Shown here piece after piece: positions 22,113-44,210 of a stretch of DNA of 64,000 bases (position 1 is the stretch's first letter; the number at the start of each line of letters is the position of its first letter). The notes under the pieces were generated by a model. It was given only the letters and a program-made list of their open reading frames with translations. It made no database searches and had not been told where the DNA came from. The position numbers and the translations under genes are program-made. This DNA is from Azolla caroliniana (taxonomy: Eukaryota; Polypodiophyta). The stretch lies in the NCBI GenBank assembly GCA_043228905.1, contig JBHGNT010000010.1, forward strand, positions 14,756,001 through 14,820,000. Direction: 5' to 3'.

Positions 22113-25100
22113 TCCATTATTTTGTCGATCTCTTCCACCCATCACTTCCTCCATCTCATTTCACGTCCTTGACATTTCATCCCTCATACATCAGTGTCGA
22201 AGATCACTTTGACATACTCGAACAAGCTTTCACGGATAGTAGCACAATGTTATTTTCTAAAGCTTTCGAATGAAGGGCAATCAATCCTCAAAAGTGTGAG
22301 ATATTTTTGGAAAATAAAATCTACATAGATGGAAATTTGTATAGCCAGAATTTACGTAATTTGAAGCGAAGGAATTCAATGAGGGACTACTGAATTGAAC
22401 CCCAAGTTTTTTCAATTTTAGTTTTATTATAAGTAAGGATTCGAGTTACGTTGGCCTTGCAATAATCAATATTGAACCTTGGCTCTTGGGCTCCACATGC
22501 ATTGTACCAATGAATTAGGGAATCCTTCCACATTCCACCACTTTGAGTTACAAATTGCACAACACACTACACTCACGAATCTTGCCCCCACATGCATTGG
22601 GTGATCCTATAATGAAATATACAACTCAATCACTTTATTGCAACAAAATGGTGTAGGTAGTAGTACCCTTGAAATCATGTTATTTTTTGCAAATCATGCT
22701 TCTAGTCACGTAGGGCTTGATTGAGTTCACATGAAACATTGAGCATACACACACGTTTGATTACACTATTTGTACTATTTTATACCATGTTTGAGAGTTT
22801 TCCCCAATAAAGATCTGCTCAATAGATATGCCTGGTATTTAAGGGAAACGTCTTATGATATAATAAATGTATGTCATCCTCGATTTAGTGGTAAGTTGTG
22901 ATTGTTTGCATTTTAATAATATAAGTGTCTCTTCATGTTAATGTGACATTATACCTTTTACTTATTACTCTAGTTCATATAATCTATGCTAGTGTTGATG
23001 ATTTTACAAGTTTACTATCATCGGTTCTATTGGCACGGTGGGTTCTAATTGTTTTAGCATGCAACTTCATTGAGAAAACCGTATACACTTAGAAGCAAGG
23101 TCCCACAAAGTATTAGCCTATTATATCGTTATTAAGATTGTAAATGACAATAATAACTCATCATGTTATCAATGTGCATAGTTGTATAGTAGCTACATCT
23201 TCTTTACATCTCATAAATTTGTATGAACTTTCAAGGTTTACATCCTCTCGTGTGTACCAAATCATCCAAAATCTCTTTGCTTCTTAAATAGGGAAACTAC
23301 ATGCTTTCTTGTTCCTATGTGATTCGTTACTACTTTTTGCCATGTAATAAAACATAGTAGGACATGGTTTACAAACAATAATATTTTTATTCATAAATTT
23401 TCTACTGCTAGAGACAAAATCCATGTGGGATCATGTCTCAAATCATGCATAGTTTCATAAAAAACTTGTATATTTCAAACACATTGCTTCGGGACACCCA
23501 TTAAGACCAACTAGAATCATGTGTATGATATGGATGTTTAATTCACAACTTATTACACCATGTTGAGTAGAGAAAGTTGGCAACATGGATAAGGCTTATA
23601 ATGGGTTCACTTTAAGAGAAGTCAAACAAGCTTAACTTCTATGTTCAAAGGATAAATTGGAATCAATTACATATCTACGTACATGTTTGGGTGTAGTGCA
23701 ACAACATGCTAGAGATTATAACCTAATCCCACTTTCTACCCGATTTCTTAGAAGCCATCAAACCAATAAGCACGAAACAATTGACCATGATTGATGTAGT
23801 GCTACCACGATAATCATAGACCATGATAGATACAGTAATATTTCATCATTACAAATGGTGAAAAGGATGAAGTAGGCATTGCACGATACATTCTTTTTTC
23901 CTTCCCAAGAAAGATCTTGGAAATTTTGGTACAAAGTGGCATCATTGCCTTTTGAAAGATCTTTCGAAATGCATAATGTGCGAATAATTATTTGCACAAC
24001 CTAAAAATGACCATTACATGTATCAAATTGGGAAACATTTTACCAAATAAAATGATCTTGTTTTCTTTTTTCGAGTTTTGGCAACCAAGTATTGGTATTG
24101 AACCACATCACTAAACTACTTATGTGGATTCTTATATATGTATGCATGGATGTATGTATGTATGTATGTATGTATGTATGTATGTATAGAAGCATGTTAA
24201 CACTTGGATGCATGAATGTTTGTCTTATGATGTTACGAAGTTATGATTCTCCATCTATAAACATCAATATAAAAGGCATGCATTTTTTTATGGATTTTAT
24301 TGAGCAATGGCATGGACACCCATTAGGATTGAACCACAAACTTGCTACTAACTATAGCACCTATATTGTCTTTTGGGAATTAAATCAATGTAGAAAAATA
24401 ACCTAAAGTTACAAATTGTTTAGAATCTAGAAAGTGTATAGCGGTATCATAATTATCATGTTTACTGAGTCTTTTTTATTTTGAAAGATTAAACTTTTCC
24501 CTAGGCTCACAAAGAGGGACAATTGAAAAAATCCAAATGCTCTCATGTTCACACCTTGGGTTGGAAGTGATAAGAGCATGCCACTAACCAGAGATGGTTT
24601 CTACTCAATGATTAGGATAGGGCAATCTACTAACTTTAACAAAGAGGTTATTATAGTATCTCCATAACTCTCTATATTTTTCTCTGCACTCAAACTCAAA
24701 GGAGATCCCTAGACTAGGATACATCCATAAGCACATTCTCTCACATAATTAACAAGCCTTTAACAATAGAACACCAATCGTCATATTATACTCTAGGAAT
24801 CACTCTCCTAATAACAACAAAGCATTCTTCTTTGTACATTGTTCACTTACCTCATTGTATTATCTATCATACCTCTTTCTCACCCTTTTCTCTTCTATGC
24901 TTCTCACTATTCATTTTCCCTTCTTTTCCCTCTCATCTTCTCATTAATAGCCTTATATACTTGAATTTGAGCAATACTACAACGTATCCAGTAGTGTACT
25001 TTTACACTAATTGAATTGAAAGCTTTGAGAGATGAGAACCAAATGTGGGATTTCTTTAGCTATGACTGGCTTGGATAATACATGCATATATTGAGTATGT

Positions 25101-28100
25101 TTATGCAATATCTATTAGGGGATTTCCCTACTCTTGACCTTGAGCACTCTTTGGTTCCAAGGGGTTACTTCTTTTGACACATTCAACACCTCATTTTTGG
25201 GGTTTTACATAAGCACATACATAAGAGGCACTTCGTGTGTCTAGGACTAGCAAGTAAATAAGTGTTTCCCATGACATAAATTTTTAAGTTGCATACAACA
25301 ACGATTTAGTGATGTTGGACATATCATAATATAGCAAAACCATGACCATGTGCCTTGTTGGATAGGTGCATGGTTAAGGTATGGAACTTGATACTAGAGC
25401 TTCCTAATCTATCATGCAATCAATCCTAAAATTAAATCGTAAAATAACACGTCTTTATTAGAGGTTATTTTTTCCAATTTGCACCTTATTCAAGAGCTCT
25501 TCATAATCACGACAATGGATCGTTCAAGATTGAACATAGGAGGTAAATCACTTGTTTACTTGTGTTATGTTGTATTGCATTAAATTATGTATGACTTATG
25601 TTAAGTTGTTATACAATTATTTTAATATAGTATGCTAGCTTACATCAATTGTATTAATATATATATATATTGTCAGACCTATTAATCTTTACACCACAAT
25701 TGTACTGACAAACATAGATAGACTAATTTTATCATCATTCTCAATGGCCAAATACAACATATTGGACTAATGTAACTTGGGAGGGAAATATGTAGTGTAG
25801 GTTAGTGTTGAATGTGAGGAAAACAACCTCTAATGTGATTTAAGGTGGAATGTTGCAATAAAGTATGCTATTCATGACTCACAAACTTGTTCAAGACAAA
25901 ACATGCAAGTCAATGAGTCTTCTCATTGTTGTCCTTTTTAATCACCTTCATCATGCTATGGAGGCGGCCTGTCACTCTCATTACAAGATGTTGTTGAGGC
26001 CCTTGGCATACAACTCAAAGTGAAACGTCTACAAATATACGGTCATCAAGTAGCCACAACAACTTTGAGTATAATCGTGTTCTAGTAAGGGATAAATATG
26101 ACATACTCACAAACTATATAGTACATTGTACCACTATGAATTGTATTTTTTGAATATTTCGTTTATTTGTAAGTTATGCCAAAGTGCAATGTTATGTTCT
26201 CTTTAAGAATGTTGGTGCTTCCATGATATGTTCGGCTATTCCATGTCATGTCTTTGTGTTATATACTTATGTTAGGTATTTGTTTCTCAAGCATTTATGT
26301 TATTTTAATATTAGAACTGTGAGTTATGTTTTGCTCTTGATTCTTACATTGTTTTTCTTCGAGGTGTATTAAGGTCCTATTTTTATGAGCTAGTTTTGTC
26401 ATGTCATGTTCTTGCACTAAATTGTTTTTGAGATAGTTTCGTCTTGTCTATTTGTTGCACTATAAATTTGACAAGTTTTTGAGCATGCCCAAAGATGATT
26501 TGTAATTTGAATTTTCACAATTGGCACAATGTTGGCAAATTCAAAATGGTCATTTTGAGACTTTGAAATGGAAAATAAAGCCAGCGGGGGTTCATTGAGA
26601 CTTTGAACCATAATGTTGAGGGCTTGGTTTAATGTGGTTCCCTACTATGAAATTGGTATTATGAGAGACATTTTTCAAGATAAAGAACACATGTGATCGG
26701 GGTCAAGGCATTTACTTTTATTAATGGATGATAATTGCTTTTTGTTTATTTTTAATAATGATATCTAGCAATATCAATCAGCCATTGAAATGTTCATCTC
26801 TGAAATGACTTCTATTATTTGATTGCTTTCTCTTCCTAGTTTGTCACAAGAGCACAACATTTTATTACCGGAGTTATAATTAGTCCATGTACTTCATAAA
26901 TCCACATTAACCAAATCTCATTAAACCACATCACCCATGGACCCTAAAGGCAGGGTGTGTGAAGATATTGTTAATGTTTTATGGGCACTAGTTTTGCAAG
27001 GATTATGTTTGTCTCTCAACAAAATCAATTTAAAATTTAGCTTTGTAAACAAATTGTTTAACAGATAGTTCATTTCAAAACAAACGATTTAATAGAAGTG
27101 GCTTCCCTTCCTTATATCTGTCAAATGTAAGAGTTTCCTCACTACATTGAACTTTGAGGAATGAACATTGAAGAGTGAAGTTCCTAATGTCCCTAAGATA
27201 CAAAAGCTAGTGTGCTTCAAACTAGACTATGGTGGTGAAAATAACATTATTGGCCTCATAGAGTCATCAATGTTTACGTCGTCATTTGAATGTCATGAGG
27301 CATACATCATGCATGTGGCTTTCATGAGCGGTTGGAAAGGTTGTCACTTGTTATGATTTACACATGCAATGCTTTCAAGTTGTGGTTCCTACATTGTATG
27401 ATCCATGTTATGCTACATGGCAAACATAGAACAAAGGAATCCACTTGATCTATTCATAGCATTATCATAAAGTACATGGGAACTCTCATGATGTTCCAAT
27501 GATAACATAGAATTCTAAGACCAGATGGATTTCTCATGGACATGCAGTTTACGGTTGTGTACTGCATTAGAGTGGGAATTTCATAAGAACATGGGAACCA
27601 TCTTCCATTGTGGAGTTCCAATGATAACATAGACTTTAAGACCGTATGGATCTCTCATGGACCCACAGTTTTGTGCTTCACTAGAGAGCGGATGCCAAAC
27701 AAAATATTTTAAGGGATCTGATAAGAGAGCTTTCCCGAACAAACTTCTATAACGGGTCCTTAGAGAGTGTAGTTTGTAACTATAAATATTTCAAGTGTAA
27801 AACTTTCGTATGAAAAGGAATGCATTATGAAGACAGCTTAACGCATGTTGTTCCTTGTCATGACATTGACTTCTCTTTGTTGTCGAATCGCCCCTACATT
27901 CTACATGCAAAAGATCACATGAAAAATAAAACACTCATACTACCCATCTCCTTACCCAAGCACTCATAGAACACACAACAAAATTTGAACACAAATCTCA
28001 TACATGTCATTACCCAAGTAATTGTTTTCCCACGTGAAAGAGAATCAAAAGTTCAATACCATTTAGACTCTAAAATCATATGTCAAACAAATGAATGCAT

Positions 28101-28845
28101 CATGATGGAATTAGAATAGTATGAAGTTCATTATTCATATTCATGCCATTGGAGAAAAGATATACATTATGACAAACACATTTGCAAACATGTTTCAACT
28201 TCAATTTATCCCACTTGCAAACACATTATGATCTCCCATTTCAATAGGAAACAAGTGCATCGCTGAGTAATATTTATCATGTAAGAACTCATCAAAACTA
28301 TTCCATATTTAGGAAGTCAACATAACACATAGGTATTGGGGCAAGCATTTTTGTTTGAACCAATAGCAACACTAATCATGAATTCAAAGTATCATGTTGG
28401 CATAACAATGTCTACCAATATTATTGAATTTCATCTAGATCATGTCTTTGAATGATTACTTATCTTTAATTGGCATCAAACTATTGACTTCCACATTGAT
28501 GCAACTAATCAGATCGTTACTTGGAGTTTACTCATGGAATTTCAAACAGACGCAAGATATGCAAAAATGGTTTGGAAGATGGGATGCATTTGCACCTGCT
28601 TCATGATGTCTCAATGAATGCGCCCGTTTTGCAAATTTGACCATGAAGGCATATCATAGAATACAACGAAATCAGATTGAATTTATGGATATATCAAATT
28701 CAAGTGATACTACAAAATAACTTTGTTCTTCAAAATCAAAGCAATATTTTCATCTCTATTTTTTTGAATGGCTTCCTTTGCAGAGGACATGCCAATAAGA
28801 AGATACATAGAACCTCAGTTTCCCATTGTCATGAGTGTTTTAAGA
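22113..28845. other. Gene-poor intergenic region
   Basis: Almost 7 kb without a defensible gene. Frames are short and composition is AT-rich throughout. A (TATG)n tract lies at about 24150-24187 and an (AT)n tract at about 25656-25670. Two imperfect copies of a 70-bp sequence lie near 27490-27560 and 27607-27680. Confidence 0.55.
27479..27690. repeat. Imperfect direct repeat, about 117 bp apart
   Basis: GTTCCAATGATAACATAGA, AAGACC..ATGGAT and CTCATGGAC..CAGTTT occur in the same order at 27493-27552 and again at 27609-27672, with substitutions and small indels. A short segment was evidently duplicated and has decayed. Confidence 0.65.
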
Positions 28846-32071
<3,226 letters not shown>

Positions 32072-32702
32072 AGCTTTACATATGTATATAGATAAGTAAA
32101 TATGTAAGAAGAAGAGAAAGTTCACGAACCATTACTGTATAAGGATTTGTTGCATATGGTTAGGTTAGGTTTTCTTGAATGTTTTATGCATTCTAAGTTG
32201 TCCATAAAAGTTAATAAGCTCATCAATTTAAAATAAAGAAGGACAATTAACCATACATTGCTATGCATACTTCATTAGGCCAATCAAGAAGCACAATTTC
32301 TCAAAAAACACGCATGAAAATATGAAGGGACGTCAAAACTCGATGATGGAATGTGAAATACAGAAGCTAAATTCCATGCTGAGACTTGAGAAACTTTGGT
32401 TAACAAAAGAGCTGGAAACTTCCAGAAGTACAAAAAAATTTCATACATGCACAGGAAGAGAAGAAGAAAAAAAATCGTTTCCATAAATCACTAGAAGAGA
32501 CAGGCAGAAACACGCACAGAGAGAGAGAGAGAGAGAGAGGTACCATAAGCAAATGACACTCCAATCTGGAGCTCGGTTCTGTAATTCCTGAGATGGATAG
32601 AAACCTCAGACAGAGAGACAGAGAGAGGGGGGCAAGGGTTTTGGGAGAAAAATGGGAGGGATGAATTTCCCCTCACATTCTTTTGATCACCTCTATTTAT
32701 AT
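32072..32702 (-). promoter_or_regulatory. BUD32 promoter and probable spliced 5' leader
   Basis: On the minus strand ATATAAATAG (32702-32693) is a TATA box. A non-coding first exon of about 120 nt, ending in CTTATG before a GTACCT donor at 32544/32543, would be spliced to the AG at 32075-32074, two bases before the BUD32 start codon. A (CT)n tract lies just inside this intron. The exon is deduced from signals only. Confidence 0.45.
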
Positions 32703-34884
32703 GTATATGTACATATATCTATCTAATCCATCTATCTATCTACTACTACATAATAATATGTACATATATATTCTATATCTACATATGATATGTCAATCTG
32801 ATTGTCTCATCTTCTTGTTTTAGATGCATATACATATATTCATTCATTCATTATGGGTTCTTATGTTTTTCTTCCTTTTACTTCTGATCTCTCAATTCTT
32901 TAACACCCCTTTTAGGTCTTTTCTTTCCTGTGTGCCCAAAACCACAAGAAACACTTGGGCCTAGAGACGAGACCCTGTCGCAGGGGGGGGGCCTCCTCTT
33001 CCACAACATCCCAATTTGTGCTTCAGCCCTTCCTTACATATTGCCCAGATTACGGTAGCAAAACAAGAACTCGCCATCAAGATATCGCTTCTCATTTTAC
33101 AAGTCGGTTGCATGTGGTAAAAAAAAAAAAAAGGAGACCTTATTTCCAAAGTCTATTGTACGAGACCTTATTTCCATGTCACAAGCTAATGCTCATAAGA
33201 AGGGTTGCTTCTCTGATCTCTAACTTGCTCTTACCATTCTCTAATCGCAACTACCATAGCAAGAGTGTTGTTGATTGAAGCATTCCTCATTGAAATATAT
33301 GGTCATGCGATCCATGTTGACTTTTATGTTTGTATAATACTCCACTAGCTCATGTCCTACATAAAGATAGAAATCACACGAGGAAACATGGTACCTTACA
33401 AGAAGACGTAAGGATGATCCACATATCTCTTCAATGTAAACTTTCACCAACCAATACATGATACATTGGATCCATATGTTCTCCCTATGGATGCATAATT
33501 TGTACTAAGGTTGCACAAAATGAATAATATACTAGACATGGAAAAGTTATACGATACCCCATGGGATTCTCTTTATTTCCCTAATAGCCCCTAACTTTTC
33601 TTTGTTTCTCAAAAATGCTCTCAATAACCCTCTCTCCAAATCTCTTTCATCAACATTCTAATCAAATTGTCCTCATTTTGTCTATTTTAGGTGTTGAGGA
33701 ACCATCATCTTATAGACTTCAAAGTACCAAAATAAGGCAAAGATCAAAACTCTTATCAATTAAAACAATGACCTTTCCATGACGTAGAAGGTTTCACGCC
33801 CATTGACATAATTACAAAATCTTGTCCCATAAATGCCGGTAAGAATCTACATATTCATATTCATTACTATGTGACATTTCAACTCGTCAATGTTGGATTG
33901 CCCCATGTGTAATATAATATTGTTGTGGGGTGCAATGATGGATATTATGCATTTTGGTTGATATACCCTTTCATCTTTTACATTTCTGGTGCTTGCAAAA
34001 AGCCAAGAGGTACAACTCAAATTTTTGGGTTGGAGAAGATTATTAACTCATTATTAATGCAGCACAAGTTTGCATATAATGGTTGTCGAGAGACATTAAA
34101 TCATTCATGTAGAAAACATGAGGTGGTATGCATGTAGCTAAGGAATGTGTCCATTATTTTCTTTGTTGTTTCTTGAAACCATTCCATGTCCATTCCACTC
34201 ATGTAGCAGTTCAAATAACATTTGATCTCACTATACATCAAATCCAAACATGTGATCACTTGGTGATGATTCTTATGTCTGTCTAAGTTTCTCCAACAAG
34301 GAAGGACCCATTGGCACTTCACTTCATTGATATCCATTGCACATTGCCAAAAAGGATTAACAATAGACTTCGTGACGATTTTATCCCCTTTCACATTTCT
34401 TTACCTCAAAAAAGAAGTTATTATTGGGAGGGCAAAATACCATAAAAGTAAACAAAATCACACAAGAAAACAATCAACGTAAAGAGTTTGATCCCCATAA
34501 AAACTGCATAGGAAATATATATATAAGAAACATGGGGTTATCAAATCTATTACAAAGCATGAAATATGAACAACCCTGGTCTCAACACCTTCAGATCACA
34601 ACTTATATATTGAATCTCTAGGTTAAAGTTATTATTTCATGGCAGTGTTGGCATATTTTATATCATATTATTTGAAATCAAGTAGCTTATTATTTAATAT
34701 ATGATATAACACGCTACTTGATATCATGAAGCAACAAGTTGCGTGACAAAACCTCAAGAAAAATAACTTATTTTTTGTTTAGTCTCAAAAAATCTCATAA
34801 GTCAGCAAACCTACAGTTCACACTTAAATTTTCTTCCGAGCAAAACCGTGACACTAAAATGACCTACAACAATCATAAAGATTG
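32703..34884. other. Intergenic between BUD32 and GAPCp; no gene seen
   Basis: No supported gene. At 32955-33278 there is a 107-codon open frame followed by a run of about 14 A (33120-33133) and then a near-repeat of AGACCTTATTTCCA (33137 and 33161). A processed or retroposed origin is conceivable but I recognise no parent. A 97-codon minus-strand frame (34394-34101) is also unrecognised. Confidence 0.45.
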
Positions 34885-41157
<6,273 letters not shown>

Positions 41158-41330
41158 GGATTTTCTGAACACACTGTAAAAACAGAGAAAGAGAGAGAGA
41201 GTAAGAATTCCTCCTCCGCAGTGATGGAAGGGAGAAGAAGATCAGCTGTGCAGAAATGGAAGAAGCAGAAGGCGAACTGTGAAGAGAGAGAGAGAGAGAG
41301 AGAGAACAAGAAGAAGCGGATCTTGAATGA
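41158..41330 (-). promoter_or_regulatory. GAPCp 5' leader region with GA/CT tracts
   Basis: Upstream of the GAPCp ATG the minus strand carries CT-rich tracts (GA on the plus strand at 41185-41203 and 41283-41303), as in the remorin and BUD32 leaders. I see no clear TATA box nearby. Further upstream, a GACGTCATC element (41413-41421 on the plus strand) resembles an ACGT-core bZIP site. This is a positional suggestion only. Confidence 0.35.
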
Positions 41331-41593
41331 CAGCCGTCCGATCAATGTAGTTGAATCGACGGCCCTCGTCGTTTCGAGGAAACCCTTGTTTCTTTTTCCC
41401 GTTCTGTGGGGCCCCGACGTCATCTCCATCTTTTTTTCCTTTTTTTCTTTTTTTTTCCCCTTTTTCCTTTTCTTTTTTTTTAGGGTTCTAAATTAGTTTT
41501 TCCCAACTTTATTTTCCGTCTCATGATTCCTCCTCTCTCTTTCACACCAAATTGTTTGGTTTCTTCACACACACGAAAGAGAGAGAGAGAGAG

Positions 41594-41652
41594 AAAGAAA
41601 GAAAGAAAGACCAAATTTGGCCCATGAGGGAATTGGTTACAAATTACAATAA
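41594..41652 (-). mobile_element. LINE 3' tail, inverted copy
   Basis: The reverse complement reads TTTGTAACCAATT, CCTCATGGGCCAAATTTGG and TCTTTC repeats. It is nearly identical to 22021-22055 and so is another severely truncated LINE 3' end, inserted just upstream of the GAPCp gene. Confidence 0.6.
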
Positions 41653-42321
41653 TGGGATGAGAGAGACACACACACACCCACACATAGAGACAGAGATCAC
41701 AATCGGCCACGAGTGTTGCCACTAAGCAAGTTCTTCTGAGGAGGATGCATTTGCGTGCGCATGCATTTGATTGTTCCGGTAGAACTGTGTGACATGAGAT
41801 AGACGATCTGCTTCTTCGTTTTATGAGGACGACGGGGGAAATAACCTAAAAAGATTTTTATTTTATTTTTAACTGAGCATGCGTGACCCTTGGAAATATC
41901 GTCGTACTCGTCATGAGTAATGGGAGAAATCTTGCCACTGACTATGAATGCTCACAACTCTCACTCTCGGTGGGGGTGGCCTGAACTATGGGATAGTGGT
42001 ATATCCCTAGGTCTACTTTGGAAAGACTTGAAAAATGTCCAAGAGTGCTTCCTTGGGAAGTTCCTTCAAGAAGAGTTACAAAGCCCATACATCTATTCTA
42101 TTGTCATATAGTCTCTCTTAGCTATGTCACATGTGTAACAATTTGAGTGTGTTACACATGCTTCATTTTATGTTATCTTTGGTGTGTATGGTCGTATTTC
42201 AATGGGTTCATTGTGGTGTATTTGTGGCATGTGTCACCATATTAGCATGATATAATCTTGTGTCGACATTGCATGGCATCACATTGCGCCACCATAGGTG
42301 CGTTGGGCGCCTTATCATAGT
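41653..42321. other. No gene seen
   Basis: Ordinary AT-rich intergenic sequence. No coding region, no clear repeat. Confidence 0.4.
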
Positions 42322-42716
42322 TGTTGAGAATCAAGCTCAACTTGATCTAGTGTATGAACTCACCTTGAGAGTGAATAGACACTCCAACAGTCAAGAGTCA
42401 CCATTATGTCACCTCTTTGTATTTTAGCATTTAGTATGAGTCATAAAATCATATTCTATGACACATAACTTATGAGCTTTCACATTCCCCATGCTCCATG
42501 AGTCTTGTAGTTAATGAAGAGAGAGGGTGACTATAGAAAGCACCCTCCTCCCACCTTGTATTTTGTTGAGTCTTTATCCTTTGTTAATATACTCTTACCT
42601 TGCGTATTCTTTGTGTCTTATTCCTTGTCTCTCTCTCACTCTCTCACTCTCTCTCATACACACACATAACTCGTATCTCTTCCGCTTCACAAGAATCCAT
42701 CTCTTGATTCTTTACA
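42322..42716 (+). mobile_element. Solo LTR (395 bp), copia-like
   Basis: The segment begins TGTTGAGAATCAAGCTCAAC and ends GATTCTTTACA, the same termini as the LTR of the copia remnant at 57199-57458. It has the TG..CA ends of LTRs. The 5 bp on either side are ATAGT and ATGGT, an imperfect target duplication. No primer-binding site or internal coding sequence follows, which is what unequal recombination between two LTRs leaves behind. The interior differs from the 57-kb LTR, so it is a related subfamily, not the missing partner. Confidence 0.7.
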
Positions 42717-42868
42717 ATGGTCATATACACGCTTCTACAAACATCATCGTTTGATTGTGACATCACTATTTGACACAATTGTGTGCGTTAAGCACCCTCT
42801 CACAATCATGTGTCGAGATCCCTATCGTGTCTCCCCCTACGTGTTCGAGATTCAAAGCAAGTGCATTA

Positions 42869-43034
42869 TGTTACGGGCATAACCATACTTTATCCACGTG
42901 TATAGAATACTACGGTACAATCTTACCACGGGATATTATATGGTTATGTTACGGGCATGGCTATATAATATCTCGTGTATAGAATACTACGGTACAATCT
43001 TACCATAGGATATTATATGGTCATGCCCGTAACA
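42869..43034. mobile_element. Short palindromic TG..CA element (166 bp) with 5-bp TSD
   Basis: It starts TGTTACGGGCAT and ends ATGCCCGTAACA, a perfect 12-bp inverted repeat, and the flanks are CATTA on both sides (42864-42868, 43035-43039). Inside, a unit of about 80 bp (TATAGAATACTACGGTACAA, then TCTTACCA) occurs twice, the second starting with another TGTTACGGGCAT at 42947. TG..CA ends and a 5-bp duplication are LTR traits, so this may be a tiny solo LTR or TRIM; a DNA transposon is the other possibility. A 51-bp inverted match lies at 51996-52046. Confidence 0.7.
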
Positions 43035-43207
43035 CATTAGGATTAGAGAAAACCTATCTCAATATCAATTATGGTTGTGCATTAACAATGAGCTAAAGCC
43101 AACCTCTTATTGCACCATCCTTATCATTGTTTCCATACCATATAGCTCACAATCTCTTTGATATGAGACATGGTTTTGATGCTCATGCAATGAGACTTGT
43201 TAACAAT

Positions 43208-43325
43208 GCATGCTTTGCCTTGAACAAGTTCAAGAATCTAAATGTTGACCTCACACTCACAATGCGCACTCTTAATTGTAATATTCATTAATTTTTCTTT
43301 AACATCTAGAGTCACTACTCATTCT
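43208..43325 (+). mobile_element. Decayed LINE 3' fragment
   Basis: GCATGCTTTGCCTTGAACAAGTTC, CACAATGCGCACTCTTAATT and TCTAGAGTCACTACTCA align in order with 3480-3685 of the LINE zinc-finger fragment, with about 90 bases deleted in the middle. It is too decayed to encode anything. Confidence 0.55.
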
Positions 43326-43599
43326 TTTTCCAAAACAAAATATCCTTCCATTAGTTATATAGAAAGGTCATAACAGTTCAACATACAAAGTATTTTTTCC
43401 CCAACCCCGTCTTGTGTAAGATAATGGCTGAGGAAACAAATCTATGTACTCGAACATAGAGAAAATTGTCCAGTAATTACAATTTATTCCCTATACACAT
43501 TGCAAGGTATCCATATCCATAGACAACAACAAAAGTATCTCTATTCAGAAAGAAGCCCTTTGAGGTCATAGTTATGAGCCATTCAATACTTCTTCAACT

Positions 43600-44210
43600 T
43601 GTACATCTCGTATTTGAAGAAGATCAACTACTTTGTTTGGTTTTTCAAGAGAACCACTATTCACATTGTGACTGTAAAATCAATAATTATGCTTCCTCTT
43701 TCCACATCAACCATCTTGCTGGATTACACCAAAATCCTATACATACACAACAACAAATTAAGTCAAGTTTCCTCCTCTCCTCATGAGCTTATTCGTCAGC
43801 CCCACACCATCATCGCTCATCCTTATCAAAAACATAAAAATTGCTTCGTTAAGTCCTCATGAACTATCTCGCCGAATACCACCAAATTCCTGCACATAAA
43901 CAATAAAATGCGTGTAAAGTCCTCCTCGTCTCCTCATGAGAATATGCTTCGACCTCCACACCATCATCATCCTTATCCAAAACATAAATTCTACTTCCTT
44001 AAGTCCACATCATTCACCTTGCCAAATACCACCCAAATCTCGCACATACAACAATACAATGAGTCTTGTTTCCTCATACCCTCACGAGAGTATGCTTCGC
44101 CCCCCACACCGTCATCACTCATCCTTATCCAAAAACATATATTTTACTTCATCAAGTCCACATCAAACTTCTCGTCGATTACTGCCAAAACATGTACATA
44201 CAAACAACTA
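43600..44210. repeat. Satellite-like tandem array, about 135-140 bp unit, 4 copies
   Basis: Four diverged units share, in order, CTCCTCATGAG, a CACACCATCATC element, CATCCTTATCCAAAAACAT, a TTAAGTCCACATCA element, a CGAATACCACCAAA element and ACATACAACAATA. They begin near 43630, 43768, 43918 and 44063. The reading frame is not conserved between units, so the array is not coding. Confidence 0.75.

Noticed and set aside
32955-33278. Possible processed pseudogene with A run
   Set aside because: The A run is internal to the open frame and I recognise no parent protein, so the evidence is insufficient.
34101-34394. 97-residue minus-strand frame as a gene
   Set aside because: No start context, no neighbours in frame and no recognisable motif; length is within chance for this region.
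41570-41700. GA/CA-rich stretch as a regulatory element of GAPCp
   Set aside because: It is explained by the inverted LINE 3' tail and its microsatellite.
43600-44210. A CRISPR array or a coding repeat protein
   Set aside because: The units are long, diverged and without unique spacers, in a plant genome; frames shift between units.
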